In this document: positions 5,994-12,152 of the stretch, piece after piece
Position numbering within the stretch: position 1 is the stretch's first letter
Layout of the letters: each line of letters opens with the position of its first letter
Assembly: GCA_937874515.1 (NCBI GenBank)
Contig: CALNBV010000028.1
Span: forward strand, 1 to 12,152
Direction of reading: 5' to 3'
Origin: an uncultured Paenibacillaceae bacterium
GTDB lineage: Bacteria > Bacillota > Bacilli > Aneurinibacillales > Aneurinibacillaceae
DNA length: 12,152 nucleotides
Notes under the pieces: model-generated
The model's input: the letters and a program-made list of their open reading frames with translations, nothing else
Databases searched by the model: none
What the model was told of the DNA's origin: nothing
Position numbers and translations under genes: made by a program

Positions 5994-6010
5994 CAATTTT
6001 TAGAAAATTG
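5994..6010 (-). repeat. Hairpin directly upstream of the phaP ribosome binding site
   Basis: CAATTTT (5994-6000) and AAAATTG (6004-6010) form a perfect 7-bp AT-only stem with a 3-nt loop, ending exactly where the phaP AGGAGGT begins. A second, GC-rich hairpin (GCGGC 6023-6027 with GCCGC 6033-6037) lies 12 nt further upstream. Neither is followed by a T-run, so they look like mRNA-stability or processing structures rather than terminators. Confidence 0.5.
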
Positions 6011-6055
6011 TTTATGGTGATCGCGGCTTAATGCCGCAGATTCCCCCTTGATGGG

Positions 6056-6463
6056 TTACTTCTTCTTGTCTTTTCCACCTGGATTTTGCATCAAACTTGA
6101 AGGCATGAAAAAATCAGTGTACATATTAAAGAACTGATCTAACATCGTTTGGTACTGCTCCAGCGAATTTGCCCAGGATTTCAAATATTGTTCTCCTGTT
6201 TCAGTTAGAGAATAAATTCGTTTCGCTGGCCCTCCTGTGGAGGTATCCCATTCAGACTTCACCATGTTTTCTTTCTCAAGCTGCCTTAATGTTCGATAAA
6301 CATTCCCTTGGTCAATGGATTGGAAACCGAATTTCATCAAATGTTGAATTAATTCATATCCATGAACATTCCAACCTCGAAGGGTTAGCAAAAGAAAAGG
6401 AACCATAAAGTTTTTTGGTAAACCTGCTGGGATCTTCTCATCTTTTTTTTGTTTATCTGACAT
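6056..6463 (-). CDS. phaQ: PadR-family regulator PhaQ
   Basis: This 135-residue protein is a PadR-family transcription regulator at the position of phaQ. In Bacillus megaterium PhaQ is a repressor of phaQ and phaP that is released by PHB itself. A winged helix-turn-helix spans about 18-92: GYELIQHLMKFG (35-46), a recognition-helix region GNVYRTLRQLEKENMV (53-68), and the wing GGPAKRIYSLTETGEQYL (77-94). A C-terminal aromatic helix (about 96-120, LEQYQTMLDQFFNMYTDFFM) is suited to dimerisation or polymer contact. The tail GGKDKKK is basic. I chose the ATG at 6461-6463 with AGGTG (6470-6474) upstream; a GTG three codons earlier overlaps that SD. It probably shares a transcript with phaP and is read divergently from phaR. 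Confidence 0.92.
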   Translation of the reverse strand: MSDKQKKDEKIPAGLPKNFMVPFLLLTLRGWNVHGYELIQHLMKFGFQSIDQGNVYRTLRQLEKENMVKSEWDTSTGGPAKRIYSLTETGEQYLKSWANSLEQYQTMLDQFFNMYTDFFMPSSLMQNPGGKDKKK

Positions 6464-6478
6464 GTGTATCACCTACAA

Positions 6479-6510
6479 ATGTGTAATGTTGCCTTATGTG
6501 TAATTTACAC
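6479..6510. promoter_or_regulatory. Candidate PhaQ operator: repeats at phaQ promoter
   Basis: ATGTGTAAT occurs twice as a direct repeat (6479-6487 and 6496-6504; 17-bp period), with a partial third copy ATGTGTAT (6462-6469) spanning the phaQ start codon. The second copy is part of a palindrome, GTGTAA-T-TTACAC (6498-6510), covering the -10 element. PadR-family proteins bind such dyads and PhaQ is known to autoregulate, so this is the best operator candidate. That is inference from position. Confidence 0.5.
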
Positions 6511-6530
6511 CTATGGATTATAAATGTCAA
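6502..6530 (-). promoter_or_regulatory. phaQ(P) sigma-A promoter
   Basis: On the minus strand a perfect TTGACA (6525-6530) is separated by 17 bp from TAAATT (6502-6507, 4/6 match). The predicted start near 6495 gives a leader of about 30 nt before the phaQ ATG. Confidence 0.65.
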
Positions 6531-6643
6531 TTATTTTCTAAAAATTTAGGCGCAATTATTTTTAGTATCATTATAAGCTAAAAAAATTAAACATCTTCCA
6601 AGACTCTTCCAACCCCCTTCCCCTTTTTTTAAATTCCAGATAT

Positions 6644-6673
6644 TTTGTCGAAATTGAAAAATTTGTCTAAATT
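6644..6673. repeat. Pair of 12-bp direct repeats upstream of phaR promoter
   Basis: TTTGTCGAAATT (6644-6655) and TTTGTCTAAATT (6662-6673) differ at one position and start 18 bp apart, about 40-70 bp upstream of the phaR -10. Their placement suits an activator or repressor binding tandem sites. Confidence 0.5.
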
Positions 6674-6689
6674 AATCGAATACTTTTAT

Positions 6690-6718
6690 TTGTTTTTCTA
6701 ATCATAACTCACTATAAT
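6690..6718 (+). promoter_or_regulatory. Candidate promoter of phaRBC
   Basis: A consensus TATAAT (6713-6718) lies 17 bp downstream of a weak -35, TTGTTT (6690-6695, 3/6). The predicted start near 6725 gives a leader of about 88 nt, which contains the GTGAA-N7-TTCAC dyad. Confidence 0.5.
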
Positions 6719-6732
6719 TTTACATGAATCAC

Positions 6733-6749
6733 GTGAATACATATTTCAC
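6733..6749. promoter_or_regulatory. GTGAA-N7-TTCAC dyad in phaR leader
   Basis: GTGAA (6733-6737) and TTCAC (6745-6749) form a perfect 5-bp dyad with a 7-bp spacer, overlapping an 8-bp palindrome TCACGTGA (6729-6736). The site lies just after the predicted phaR transcription start, a typical repressor position. The binding protein is unknown; PhaQ is one candidate. Confidence 0.4.
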
Positions 6750-6812
6750 CACTATTTTTCTGCAAAGTTTACCAAACGACGCGGGGAAGAATTTGGAGAG
6801 GAGAGGAAGAAA

Positions 6813-7292
6813 ATGAATCAGCCACTATCTTTCGACCCATTTAAAGTCTGGAAAGAGTTTTACGACAAAACCGAGTCCCACTTTGGAAAGATGTTTGATG
6901 AGTCTATGCAAAAAGAAGATTTTTCTGAATGGATGGGGCACTTTTTAAACCTTTACATTCAATATCAAAACATGGTTAAGCAATCCACTGAAAAGTATTT
7001 AGAAGCTGCAAATTTTCCTTCTCGTGCTGATATTTCTAATCTGGCTTCCTTGATTGTGAATCTTGAATCAAAAGTTGATGATTTAGAAGATATCGTTGAA
7101 ACAGGATTACAAGGAAAATCTGAAGCAACTGATGTAACTAAAGAAATCAATGAAATTAAGAGCAATATGAGCAATATCGAGGGTAAACTCGCAACACTGA
7201 TTGAATTGGTGAAAAAACAAGGGGAACAATTCTCACTTGTATCCAACGAAACAGCTTCCACTCAAGAGAAAAAACCTCGTGGAAGTAAGTAA
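6813..7292 (+). CDS. phaR: Class IV PHA synthase subunit PhaR
   Basis: PhaR is the non-catalytic partner required with PhaC for class IV polyhydroxyalkanoate synthase activity in Bacillus; it acts on nascent granules. The 159-residue sequence is close in length to Bacillus PhaR and shows the family N-terminus FDPFKVWKEFYDKTE (7-21), an aromatic-rich helical part (about 20-65), and a C-terminal coiled coil (about 75-145, with LIVNLESKVDDLEDIVE and IKSNMSNIEGKLATLIEL heptads). The tail is charged (TQEKKPRGSK). AGGAG (6799-6803) lies 9 nt before the ATG. The order phaR-phaB-phaC on one strand indicates a single transcript driven from the divergent phaQ/phaR region. It should not be confused with the unrelated PHB-binding repressor also called PhaR in proteobacteria. 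Confidence 0.94.
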   Translation: MNQPLSFDPFKVWKEFYDKTESHFGKMFDESMQKEDFSEWMGHFLNLYIQYQNMVKQSTEKYLEAANFPSRADISNLASLIVNLESKVDDLEDIVETGLQGKSEATDVTKEINEIKSNMSNIEGKLATLIELVKKQGEQFSLVSNETASTQEKKPRGSK

Positions 7293-7377
7293 GGGGAAAC
7301 GTAAGGCAACAGTCATTATTATGCATCATTATTGAACCACTAAAAAAACACACAAAAAATTTGAGGGGTGCTATAAC

Positions 7378-8121
7378 ATGATCGACTTAAAAGGACGCGT
7401 TGCAATCGTAACTGGAGGATCTCGTGGTATTGGTTCTATTATTGCTAAAGAATTAGCAAAACAAGGTGTATTCGTGGTTATCAACTATAACAGCAGTTCT
7501 GATGCTGCTGATCAAGTTGTTCGTGAAATCGAAGAATTAGGTGGACAAGCACATGCTAGCCAGGCAGATGTTTCCGATGCTGCTCAAGCTCGTGTACTTG
7601 TAGAAGATACCATCAATAAATTTGGCAAACTTGATTTCTTAATCAATAATGCTGGTATTACTCGCGACCGCACGTTCCGCAAAATGGATGAAGAGAACTG
7701 GAGAAAAGTAATCGATGTAAACTTAAACAGCGTTTACAACACTACTTCAGCTGCTCTTGCTCCAATTCAAGCATCTGAAGCTGGTCGTATTATTAATATT
7801 TCTTCTGTAATTGGACAAGCTGGTGGCTTTGGCCAAACCAACTATTCCGCTGCAAAAGCAGGTATGCTTGGATTCACTAAATCTTTAGCTCTTGAACTTG
7901 CAAGAACCAACGTTACGGTTAACGCGATTTGCCCTGGATTCATTGAAACCGATATGGTTAAAGAAATTCCTGAGGAAATCCGCCAACAAATCGTTTCTAA
8001 AATTCCACAACGTCGTTTTGGTTCTCCAGAAGAAATCGCTCGTGGCGTAGTATACCTTTGCCAGGATGGTGAATACGTAACTGGTCAAGAGTTAAACATT
8101 AACGGTGGCCTTTATATGTAA
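7378..8121 (+). CDS. phaB: Acetoacetyl-CoA reductase PhaB
   Basis: PhaB reduces acetoacetyl-CoA to (R)-3-hydroxybutyryl-CoA, normally with NADPH, giving the main PHB monomer. The 247-residue classical SDR is complete: TGGSRGIG (12-19) for cofactor binding, D64-V65, NNAG (90-93), and the catalytic tetrad N115, S143, Y156 and K160 with 13 residues between Ser and Tyr. The PG motif CPGFIETDM (186-193) and a C-terminal GQELNINGGLYM are typical of PhaB/FabG. Sequence alone cannot exclude FabG (3-oxoacyl-ACP reductase) activity; position between phaR and phaC decides for PhaB. GAGGGGTG (7363-7370) is 7 nt before the ATG. Arg codons are mostly CGT/CGC, unlike the AGA/CGA mix of the neighbouring SDR at 3817, consistent with higher expression (an impression, not a computed index). 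Confidence 0.95.
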   Translation: MIDLKGRVAIVTGGSRGIGSIIAKELAKQGVFVVINYNSSSDAADQVVREIEELGGQAHASQADVSDAAQARVLVEDTINKFGKLDFLINNAGITRDRTFRKMDEENWRKVIDVNLNSVYNTTSAALAPIQASEAGRIINISSVIGQAGGFGQTNYSAAKAGMLGFTKSLALELARTNVTVNAICPGFIETDMVKEIPEEIRQQIVSKIPQRRFGSPEEIARGVVYLCQDGEYVTGQELNINGGLYM

Positions 8122-8200
8122 TTTACATTTATTTGTCATTAATTTGTAAGTGATAAATACTATATAAATATAAACTTATTTTTAATTTGGAGGGAATGGA

Positions 8201-9289
8201 ATGTCAGCTCCAGTTATAAAAGACTTGGAGGGTATTCTCGAAGGAATGCCTCAAGATCTAAAACGTTCTTTTCAACGTTTGAAACGGGCTACAGAAATTT
8301 TAACGACCGAACCCGAACCACAGGTAGGCCTTACTCCAAAGGAAGTTATCTGGTCTAAAAATAAAGCCAAGTTATATCGTTACGCACCTTCAGTAAAGAA
8401 AACTCAAAGAGTTCCCCTATTAATGGTTTATGCTTTAATTAATAAACCTTATATTCTCGATCTGTCTCCAGGCAATAGTATGATCGAATATTTAGTTGGA
8501 CGTGGGTTTGATGTTTACTTAATCGACTGGGGAACACCCGGACTTGAAGACCGTAATATGAAACTTGACGATTATGTTATGGACTATCTTCCTCGGGCTG
8601 TAAAGAAAGTACTCCGCACATCTGGTGCAGATGAAGTTTCTTTACTTGGGTATTGTATGGGTGGAACGTTAACATCCATGTTTGCCTCCCTTCATGAACA
8701 ATTACCTATTCGTAACCTAATCTTCATGACAAGTCCTTTTGACTTCTCTGATGCAGGTCTCTTTACGAACTGGTTAGATGAAAAACATTTCAATCTCGAT
8801 AAATTAGTCGATACCCTTGGAATTATTCCACCGGAAATGATTGATTTCGGGAATAAAATGTTAAAACCAATGGTGAATTTCTATGGCCCATATGTTACGC
8901 TTGTTGACCGGGCTGAAAACGAAAAATTTGTCACTGGTTGGAAACTGATGCAGAAATGGGTAAATGATGGTATTCCCTTCCCTGGAGAAGCTTTCCGTCA
9001 ATGGATTCGCGAATTCTATCAGCATAATAAATTGCTTAAGGGTGAAGTTGAAATCCGCGGCAGAAAAGTTAGCCTATCCAATATTAAAGCCAATGTATTA
9101 AACATTGCTGCTGAACGGGATCACATTGCACTCCCCCATCAGGTTGAAGCCTTAATGCCAGCTATTTCTAGTGAGGATAAATCCTATGTAGTTATCCCTG
9201 CTGGGCACGTTTCTGTAGCTTTTGGCCGTCAGGCAATTAATAAAACCTATCCAACCGTAGGTGATTGGTTAGAACAACGTTCAAAATAG
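8201..9289 (+). CDS. phaC: Class IV polyhydroxyalkanoate synthase PhaC
   Basis: PhaC is the catalytic subunit that polymerises (R)-3-hydroxyacyl-CoA into PHA at the granule surface, working with PhaR. The 362-residue length is that of class III/IV synthases rather than class I/II (over 550). The alpha/beta-hydrolase core shows the lipase-like box GYCMGG with nucleophile C152, the catalytic D307 in AAERDHIA and H336 in PAGHVSVA, and the conserved W110 in LIDWGTPG. All three catalytic residues are intact. The start has GGAGGG (8189-8194) 6 nt upstream. The gap of 79 bp after phaB is AT-rich and contains no terminator; a weak internal promoter cannot be excluded. The operon ends in a strong terminator immediately downstream. 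Confidence 0.97.
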   Translation: MSAPVIKDLEGILEGMPQDLKRSFQRLKRATEILTTEPEPQVGLTPKEVIWSKNKAKLYRYAPSVKKTQRVPLLMVYALINKPYILDLSPGNSMIEYLVGRGFDVYLIDWGTPGLEDRNMKLDDYVMDYLPRAVKKVLRTSGADEVSLLGYCMGGTLTSMFASLHEQLPIRNLIFMTSPFDFSDAGLFTNWLDEKHFNLDKLVDTLGIIPPEMIDFGNKMLKPMVNFYGPYVTLVDRAENEKFVTGWKLMQKWVNDGIPFPGEAFRQWIREFYQHNKLLKGEVEIRGRKVSLSNIKANVLNIAAERDHIALPHQVEALMPAISSEDKSYVVIPAGHVSVAFGRQAINKTYPTVGDWLEQRSK

Positions 9290-9294
9290 TATAA

Positions 9295-9328
9295 AAATAA
9301 AGGCTGTCGCGAGCGACAGCCTTTATTT
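9295..9328. terminator. Bidirectional terminator between phaC and thiI
   Basis: A 16-bp perfect stem, with arms 9295-9310 and 9313-9328 around a 2-nt centre (effective loop CGAG), carries a GC-rich core GGCTGTCGC and A/T flanks. The outer A-run and T-run serve as tails for both strands, so it can end phaC (plus, stop at 9289) and thiI (minus, stop at 9352). Confidence 0.93.
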
Positions 9329-9351
9329 ATTACATTTTTAGAAATTTATTT

Positions 9352-10557
9352 TTAATTAAACAAGTCGAACTCTTCTTCTATTTGCTGGGGTTCAATCCAA
9401 ATAGACTCCGTATTTTCTACTGCCCAGTTCACAAGATTCTCTACGTCCAATTTAGCCTCGGCTTTTTCAGCAATCTCTAATTTAGGTCGTGTTACCGGAG
9501 ATTTTGGGACAAAAATGGTGCAACAATCTTCATAAGGAAGGATTGAAGTTTCATAGGTGCCAATTTTTTTGGAAATATTAACAATCTCCGTTTTATCCAT
9601 AGCGATTAAAGGACGAATCATTGGGGTTTGAATGACATGGTTAATGGTATACATACTCTCCATGGTTTGGGATGCCACTTGTCCTAAACTTTCTCCTGTT
9701 GCAATCGCCAGTGCCCCATGTTTCTCTGCTAATTTCTCAGAAATTCTCATCATAAAACGTCTCATAATGGTAATGGTATAACTTTCTGGACAGAATTCCC
9801 GGATCTTCGTTTGAATTTCAGTAAAAGGAACAATATGTAACTTCATACTCCCTGAGTACTCTGAAAGAATACCCGCCAGGTCAATCACCTTTTGTTTCGC
9901 CTGTTCTGAAGTAAAGGGATAACTGTGAAAATGGACCCCTTCTATGCGAACCCCTCTTTTCATGGTCATCCAACCAGCTACAGGGCTATCAATGCCACCA
10001 GAAAGCATTAACATGGCTTTGCCCCCTGTTCCTACTGGCAAGCCTCCATTCCCTGCAACAGTTTTACAGGATAAAAATACCCCATCCTGTCTAATTTCCA
10101 CTTGCATTACCACATCAGGATTATGGACATCTACTTTTAACTCCTCAGTATTCTTCAGGATAAATCCTCCCACTAAATGATTCATATCCATGGAACGATG
10201 AGGAAATTGTTTGTTTGGCCGTTTTGTTTGCACTTTGAAAGTGCGAGGCATAGGATCCACGTCTTTGATGACTTCCAAAGCTGCCTGTTGAATCTCTTCC
10301 AGATTAAAAGATTGGAGCAGACGTGTAGGGCTAAAGGAGTGAATGCCAAATATTTTTTCCAATTTGCCTTCAATTTCTTGATAGGGTTCTCCGTTTAAAG
10401 CAATATACAGGCGACCATAAGTACGAATCACCTGGGCTTTTGGATAAGCTTGCAAGGCTTTTTTTATATTTTTTACAAGGACTTTTTCAAAATCTCCCCT
10501 GTTTTTCTTTTTTAATGCTAATTCTCCATAACGAATCAAAATATGTTCATAATGCAT
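9352..10557 (-). CDS. thiI: tRNA 4-thiouridine sulfurtransferase ThiI (no rhodanese domain)
   Basis: ThiI adenylates uridine 8 of tRNA and inserts sulfur to form 4-thiouridine; in some bacteria it also serves thiazole synthesis. The 401-residue protein has a ferredoxin-like N-terminus and THUMP domain (about 1-165) that bind tRNA, and a PP-loop pyrophosphatase domain with LSGGIDSPVAGW (185-196). C345 in EDCCTIFVP matches the conserved Cys of the family. The chain ends near 400, so the C-terminal rhodanese domain of E. coli ThiI is absent, as in Bacillus. In Bacillus this short form takes sulfur from the dedicated desulfurase NifZ. The ATG (10555-10557) is 2 nt after the desulfurase stop, with its GAGGGTG (10563-10569) inside the upstream gene, indicating translational coupling. 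Confidence 0.96.
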   Translation of the reverse strand: MHYEHILIRYGELALKKKNRGDFEKVLVKNIKKALQAYPKAQVIRTYGRLYIALNGEPYQEIEGKLEKIFGIHSFSPTRLLQSFNLEEIQQAALEVIKDVDPMPRTFKVQTKRPNKQFPHRSMDMNHLVGGFILKNTEELKVDVHNPDVVMQVEIRQDGVFLSCKTVAGNGGLPVGTGGKAMLMLSGGIDSPVAGWMTMKRGVRIEGVHFHSYPFTSEQAKQKVIDLAGILSEYSGSMKLHIVPFTEIQTKIREFCPESYTITIMRRFMMRISEKLAEKHGALAIATGESLGQVASQTMESMYTINHVIQTPMIRPLIAMDKTEIVNISKKIGTYETSILPYEDCCTIFVPKSPVTRPKLEIAEKAEAKLDVENLVNWAVENTESIWIEPQQIEEEFDLFN

Positions 10558-10559
10558 AG

Positions 10560-11714
10560 TTACACCCTCATTATCTTTGCTAATTTTGGTACTGTTTGTT
10601 CAACAGCTTCAATAAAACGATCTACTTCTTCTATTGTGTTTTCCGGTGAGAAACTAACTCGTAAAGCACTTTTAGCCCGATCCACATCCATCCCTGCAGC
10701 CAATAATACTCTGGATGGTTTATCATTTTTCGAAGAACAGGCTGAACGTGTTGAAACATAAATATCGTAATCTTCAAGGGCATGGACAATGACTTCTGAT
10801 TTAAGTCCAGGACATGAAAAATTCACGATTTGGGGAGCCCCTTCAACATTAGTAACCTCAGGGCTATTTAGAATACAATAAGGCAATTCCTTTAATCGAG
10901 TAATAAGATGATCCCTTAGTCTACTCATATGCTTTTGATTTTTTCCTAAATTTCCCATCCCTATTTTCATAGCCCTTGCCATGGCTACAATTCCAGGCAG
11001 ATTCTCTGTCCCTGACCTTCTTCCCTGTTCTTGTCCACCACCACTCATTAATGGGGAAAGTTTAACTCCCTGTCTAACATACAAAAGACCAGTCCCCCTC
11101 CCCCCATGAAATTTATGGGCTGAAAGAGAAAGTAAATCAATCCCCCATTTTTTCGGCATAACAGGAAGCTTGCCAAACCCCTGAACTCCATCTACATGGA
11201 ACAAGACTTTTGGGTAATGGGACAAAAGGCTTGCAATTTCTCCAATAGGTTGAATAGACCCTAATTCACTATTTACCTGCATAATGGAGACAAGAATCGT
11301 ATCTTCTCTTAATGCCTTCTTCACATCTTCTACAGAAACAATTCCTTTACGATTTACTGGCAAAACCGTCACTGTATATCCTAAATCCTCTAACTGTTTA
11401 CAGGTTTCATAAACAGAGGCGTGTTCGATTGCACTGGTGATAATATGTTTGCCCCGCTCCCGATAAGCTAAAGCAACCCCTTTGATTGCGCTATTATTAC
11501 TCTCTGTCCCCCCAGAAGTAAAAATTAATTCCCCTGAAGACACACCAAGGCTATTAGCAGCAATTTGTCTTGCTTGTTGCAATAATTTCCCTGATTTTAA
11601 TCCTAATCCATGTAAAGAAGAAGGATTCCCAAAAAAATCCCCAGCAACATCAGAAAAAACCTTCACTGATTCAGGGTAAGGTTTAGTTGTGGCACTATTA
11701 TCAAAATAAATCAT
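10560..11714 (-). CDS. nifZ: NifS/NifZ-type cysteine desulfurase
   Basis: This PLP enzyme converts cysteine to alanine and passes the sulfur as a protein persulfide. The 384 residues are full length for the class: FDNSATTKPYP (4-14), GGTESNN (68-74), H98 in AIEHAS, D175 in HVDGVQGFGK, the PLP lysine K201 in SAHKFHGGRGTG, RSGTEN (233-238), and the sulfur-carrying C326 in RSACSS. Direct coupling to thiI (2-nt gap) identifies it as the likely sulfur donor for 4-thiouridine, corresponding to B. subtilis NifZ, rather than the general IscS/SufS. AAGGGG (11720-11725) lies 5 nt before the ATG. An extended -10 sequence lies about 45 bp upstream. Nothing is missing. Confidence 0.93.
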   Translation of the reverse strand: MIYFDNSATTKPYPESVKVFSDVAGDFFGNPSSLHGLGLKSGKLLQQARQIAANSLGVSSGELIFTSGGTESNNSAIKGVALAYRERGKHIITSAIEHASVYETCKQLEDLGYTVTVLPVNRKGIVSVEDVKKALREDTILVSIMQVNSELGSIQPIGEIASLLSHYPKVLFHVDGVQGFGKLPVMPKKWGIDLLSLSAHKFHGGRGTGLLYVRQGVKLSPLMSGGGQEQGRRSGTENLPGIVAMARAMKIGMGNLGKNQKHMSRLRDHLITRLKELPYCILNSPEVTNVEGAPQIVNFSCPGLKSEVIVHALEDYDIYVSTRSACSSKNDKPSRVLLAAGMDVDRAKSALRVSFSPENTIEEVDRFIEAVEQTVPKLAKIMRV

Positions 11715-11759
11715 AGTTTCCCCTTACTTTCATTCTTTTCAAAATGATTTCCAAAAAAT

Positions 11760-11788
11760 ATCTTATCACATTTTATGAAATATAGAAA
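11760..11788 (-). promoter_or_regulatory. Weak candidate promoter for nifZ-thiI
   Basis: On the minus strand TGATAAGAT (11760-11768) resembles an extended -10, with a poor -35, TTTCTA (11783-11788), 17 bp upstream. The terminator of the preceding small gene lies immediately upstream, so a promoter is expected about here. Confidence 0.35.
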
Positions 11789-11818
11789 AAAAACCGAATC
11801 CTATAAGGATCCGGTTTT
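11786..11818 (-). terminator. Intrinsic terminator of the small membrane protein gene
   Basis: On the minus strand AAAACCGGATCC (11807-11818) pairs with GGATTCGGTTTT (11790-11801), a 12-bp stem with one G-U pair and a 5-nt loop, followed by a T-run (11786-11793). The wobble pair is favourable only in the minus-strand RNA, supporting this orientation. Confidence 0.88.
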
Positions 11819-11841
11819 CATTGATTCTGGGGTCTTCATTA

Positions 11842-12069
11842 CTAAAAAAACGGATTCAATAGTAGAGTGAGGACTACCACAAAGGAAGATAATACCATAG
11901 ACCAGCGACCCAAACGGACCGCTCCCCTTTTCGAGGCGATAAAACCGGTAAAAAAACCGGATATTCCGAGGATAAATGGCATTGTGAAAAAGGATAAAAT
12001 GGATAACACGATCCCAATAACCCCTGTCATCTTTCCTTTTTTGGATTGAGGAACCTGGATTTTATCCAT
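11842..12069 (-). CDS. Small two-helix membrane protein, function unknown
   Basis: This is a predicted 75-residue membrane protein. A short basic N-terminus (IQVPQSKKGK, 4-13) precedes a long hydrophobic segment (about 15-45, Gly-rich with a Pro at 31, FILGISGFFTGFIA), a positively charged loop (SKRGAVRLGR, 46-55) and a second hydrophobic helix (about 57-73). The pattern resembles DUF4190-like small Bacillus membrane proteins, but I cannot assign a family with confidence. I chose the ATG at 12067-12069 with GAGG (12082-12085) 12 nt upstream; a TTG at 12085-12087 sits directly against a GGAG and is unlikely, and a later ATG at 12028-12030 is possible. The gene has its own terminator and is separate from nifZ-thiI. 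Confidence 0.7.
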   Translation of the reverse strand: MDKIQVPQSKKGKMTGVIGIVLSILSFFTMPFILGISGFFTGFIASKRGAVRLGRWSMVLSSFVVVLTLLLNPFF

Positions 12070-12152
12070 GAATTCGCTTCGCCTCAACTCCTTTTTAATT
12101 TAAGATCCGTTTTTCGGTTTAAAAGTCTGACAACAGGTCGTACTTGAGGTAC

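Larger units (their letters stand above)
6464..6812. promoter_or_regulatory. Divergent phaQ / phaRBC control region
   Basis: This 349-bp non-coding region separates phaQ (minus) from phaR (plus). The left end holds the phaQ promoter with GTGTAAT repeats. The middle (about 6530-6640) is AT-rich with a pyrimidine-rich stretch (6602-6630) and no ORF I would support. Then come two TTTGTCnAAATT direct repeats (6644-6655, 6662-6673), a consensus TATAAT (6713-6718) for phaR, and a GTGAA/TTCAC inverted repeat (6733-6749) in the leader. These elements are annotated individually. Confidence 0.8.

Noticed and set aside
6602..6630. G-quadruplex on the minus strand of the pyrimidine-rich stretch
   Set aside because: Only two substantial G-runs are present; four are needed.
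6965..7261. 98-codon open frame antisense to phaR
   Set aside because: It lies wholly inside phaR on the other strand, has no ribosome binding site of note and no recognisable motif; phaR has strong family features.

Overview
The window looks like chromosomal DNA from an AT-rich, endospore-forming member of the Bacillales. It encodes an alpha/beta-type small acid-soluble spore protein, strong GGAGG-type ribosome binding sites precede nearly every gene, and the polyhydroxyalkanoate (PHA) locus has the Bacillus class IV layout (phaP-phaQ divergent from phaR-phaB-phaC). I cannot name the species. No rRNA, tRNA, mobile element or CRISPR array is visible.

Layout. The left part (about 70-3710) is read from the minus strand: a spore SASP gene, a TerC/YjbE-type membrane protein, purU, folE and a Cof-type HAD phosphatase, most separated by their own intrinsic terminators. 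purU and folE both belong to one-carbon/folate metabolism and lie 68 bp apart. At 3817-4755 a plus-strand gene encodes an unusual short-chain dehydrogenase that lacks the usual catalytic serine and has an extra C-terminal domain.

The centre (4821-9328) is the PHA island. On the minus strand are phaQ (PadR-type regulator), phaP (phasin) and a MaoC-family (R)-enoyl-CoA hydratase (phaJ-like). On the plus strand are phaR, phaB and phaC. PhaB (acetoacetyl-CoA reductase) and PhaJ (from beta-oxidation intermediates) can both supply (R)-3-hydroxyacyl-CoA. The PhaR/PhaC complex polymerises it, PhaP coats the granule, and PhaQ probably senses polymer and represses phaQ-phaP. The 349-bp divergent phaQ/phaR region holds credible promoters and several repeats that could be operators. 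A strong bidirectional terminator closes phaC and, from the other side, thiI.

The right part (9352-12069, minus strand) holds a NifS/NifZ-type cysteine desulfurase translationally coupled to thiI, a pair expected to make 4-thiouridine in tRNA, preceded by a small two-helix membrane protein of unknown function.

Most worth a second look: the SASP promoter sits inside an inverted repeat that would hide the SASP ribosome binding site only in read-through transcripts from the TerC gene; the serine-less, C-terminally extended SDR beside the PHA genes; and the repeat architecture of the phaQ/phaR control region. No wholly new multi-gene system is evident; the novelty lies mainly in regulation and in the odd SDR.
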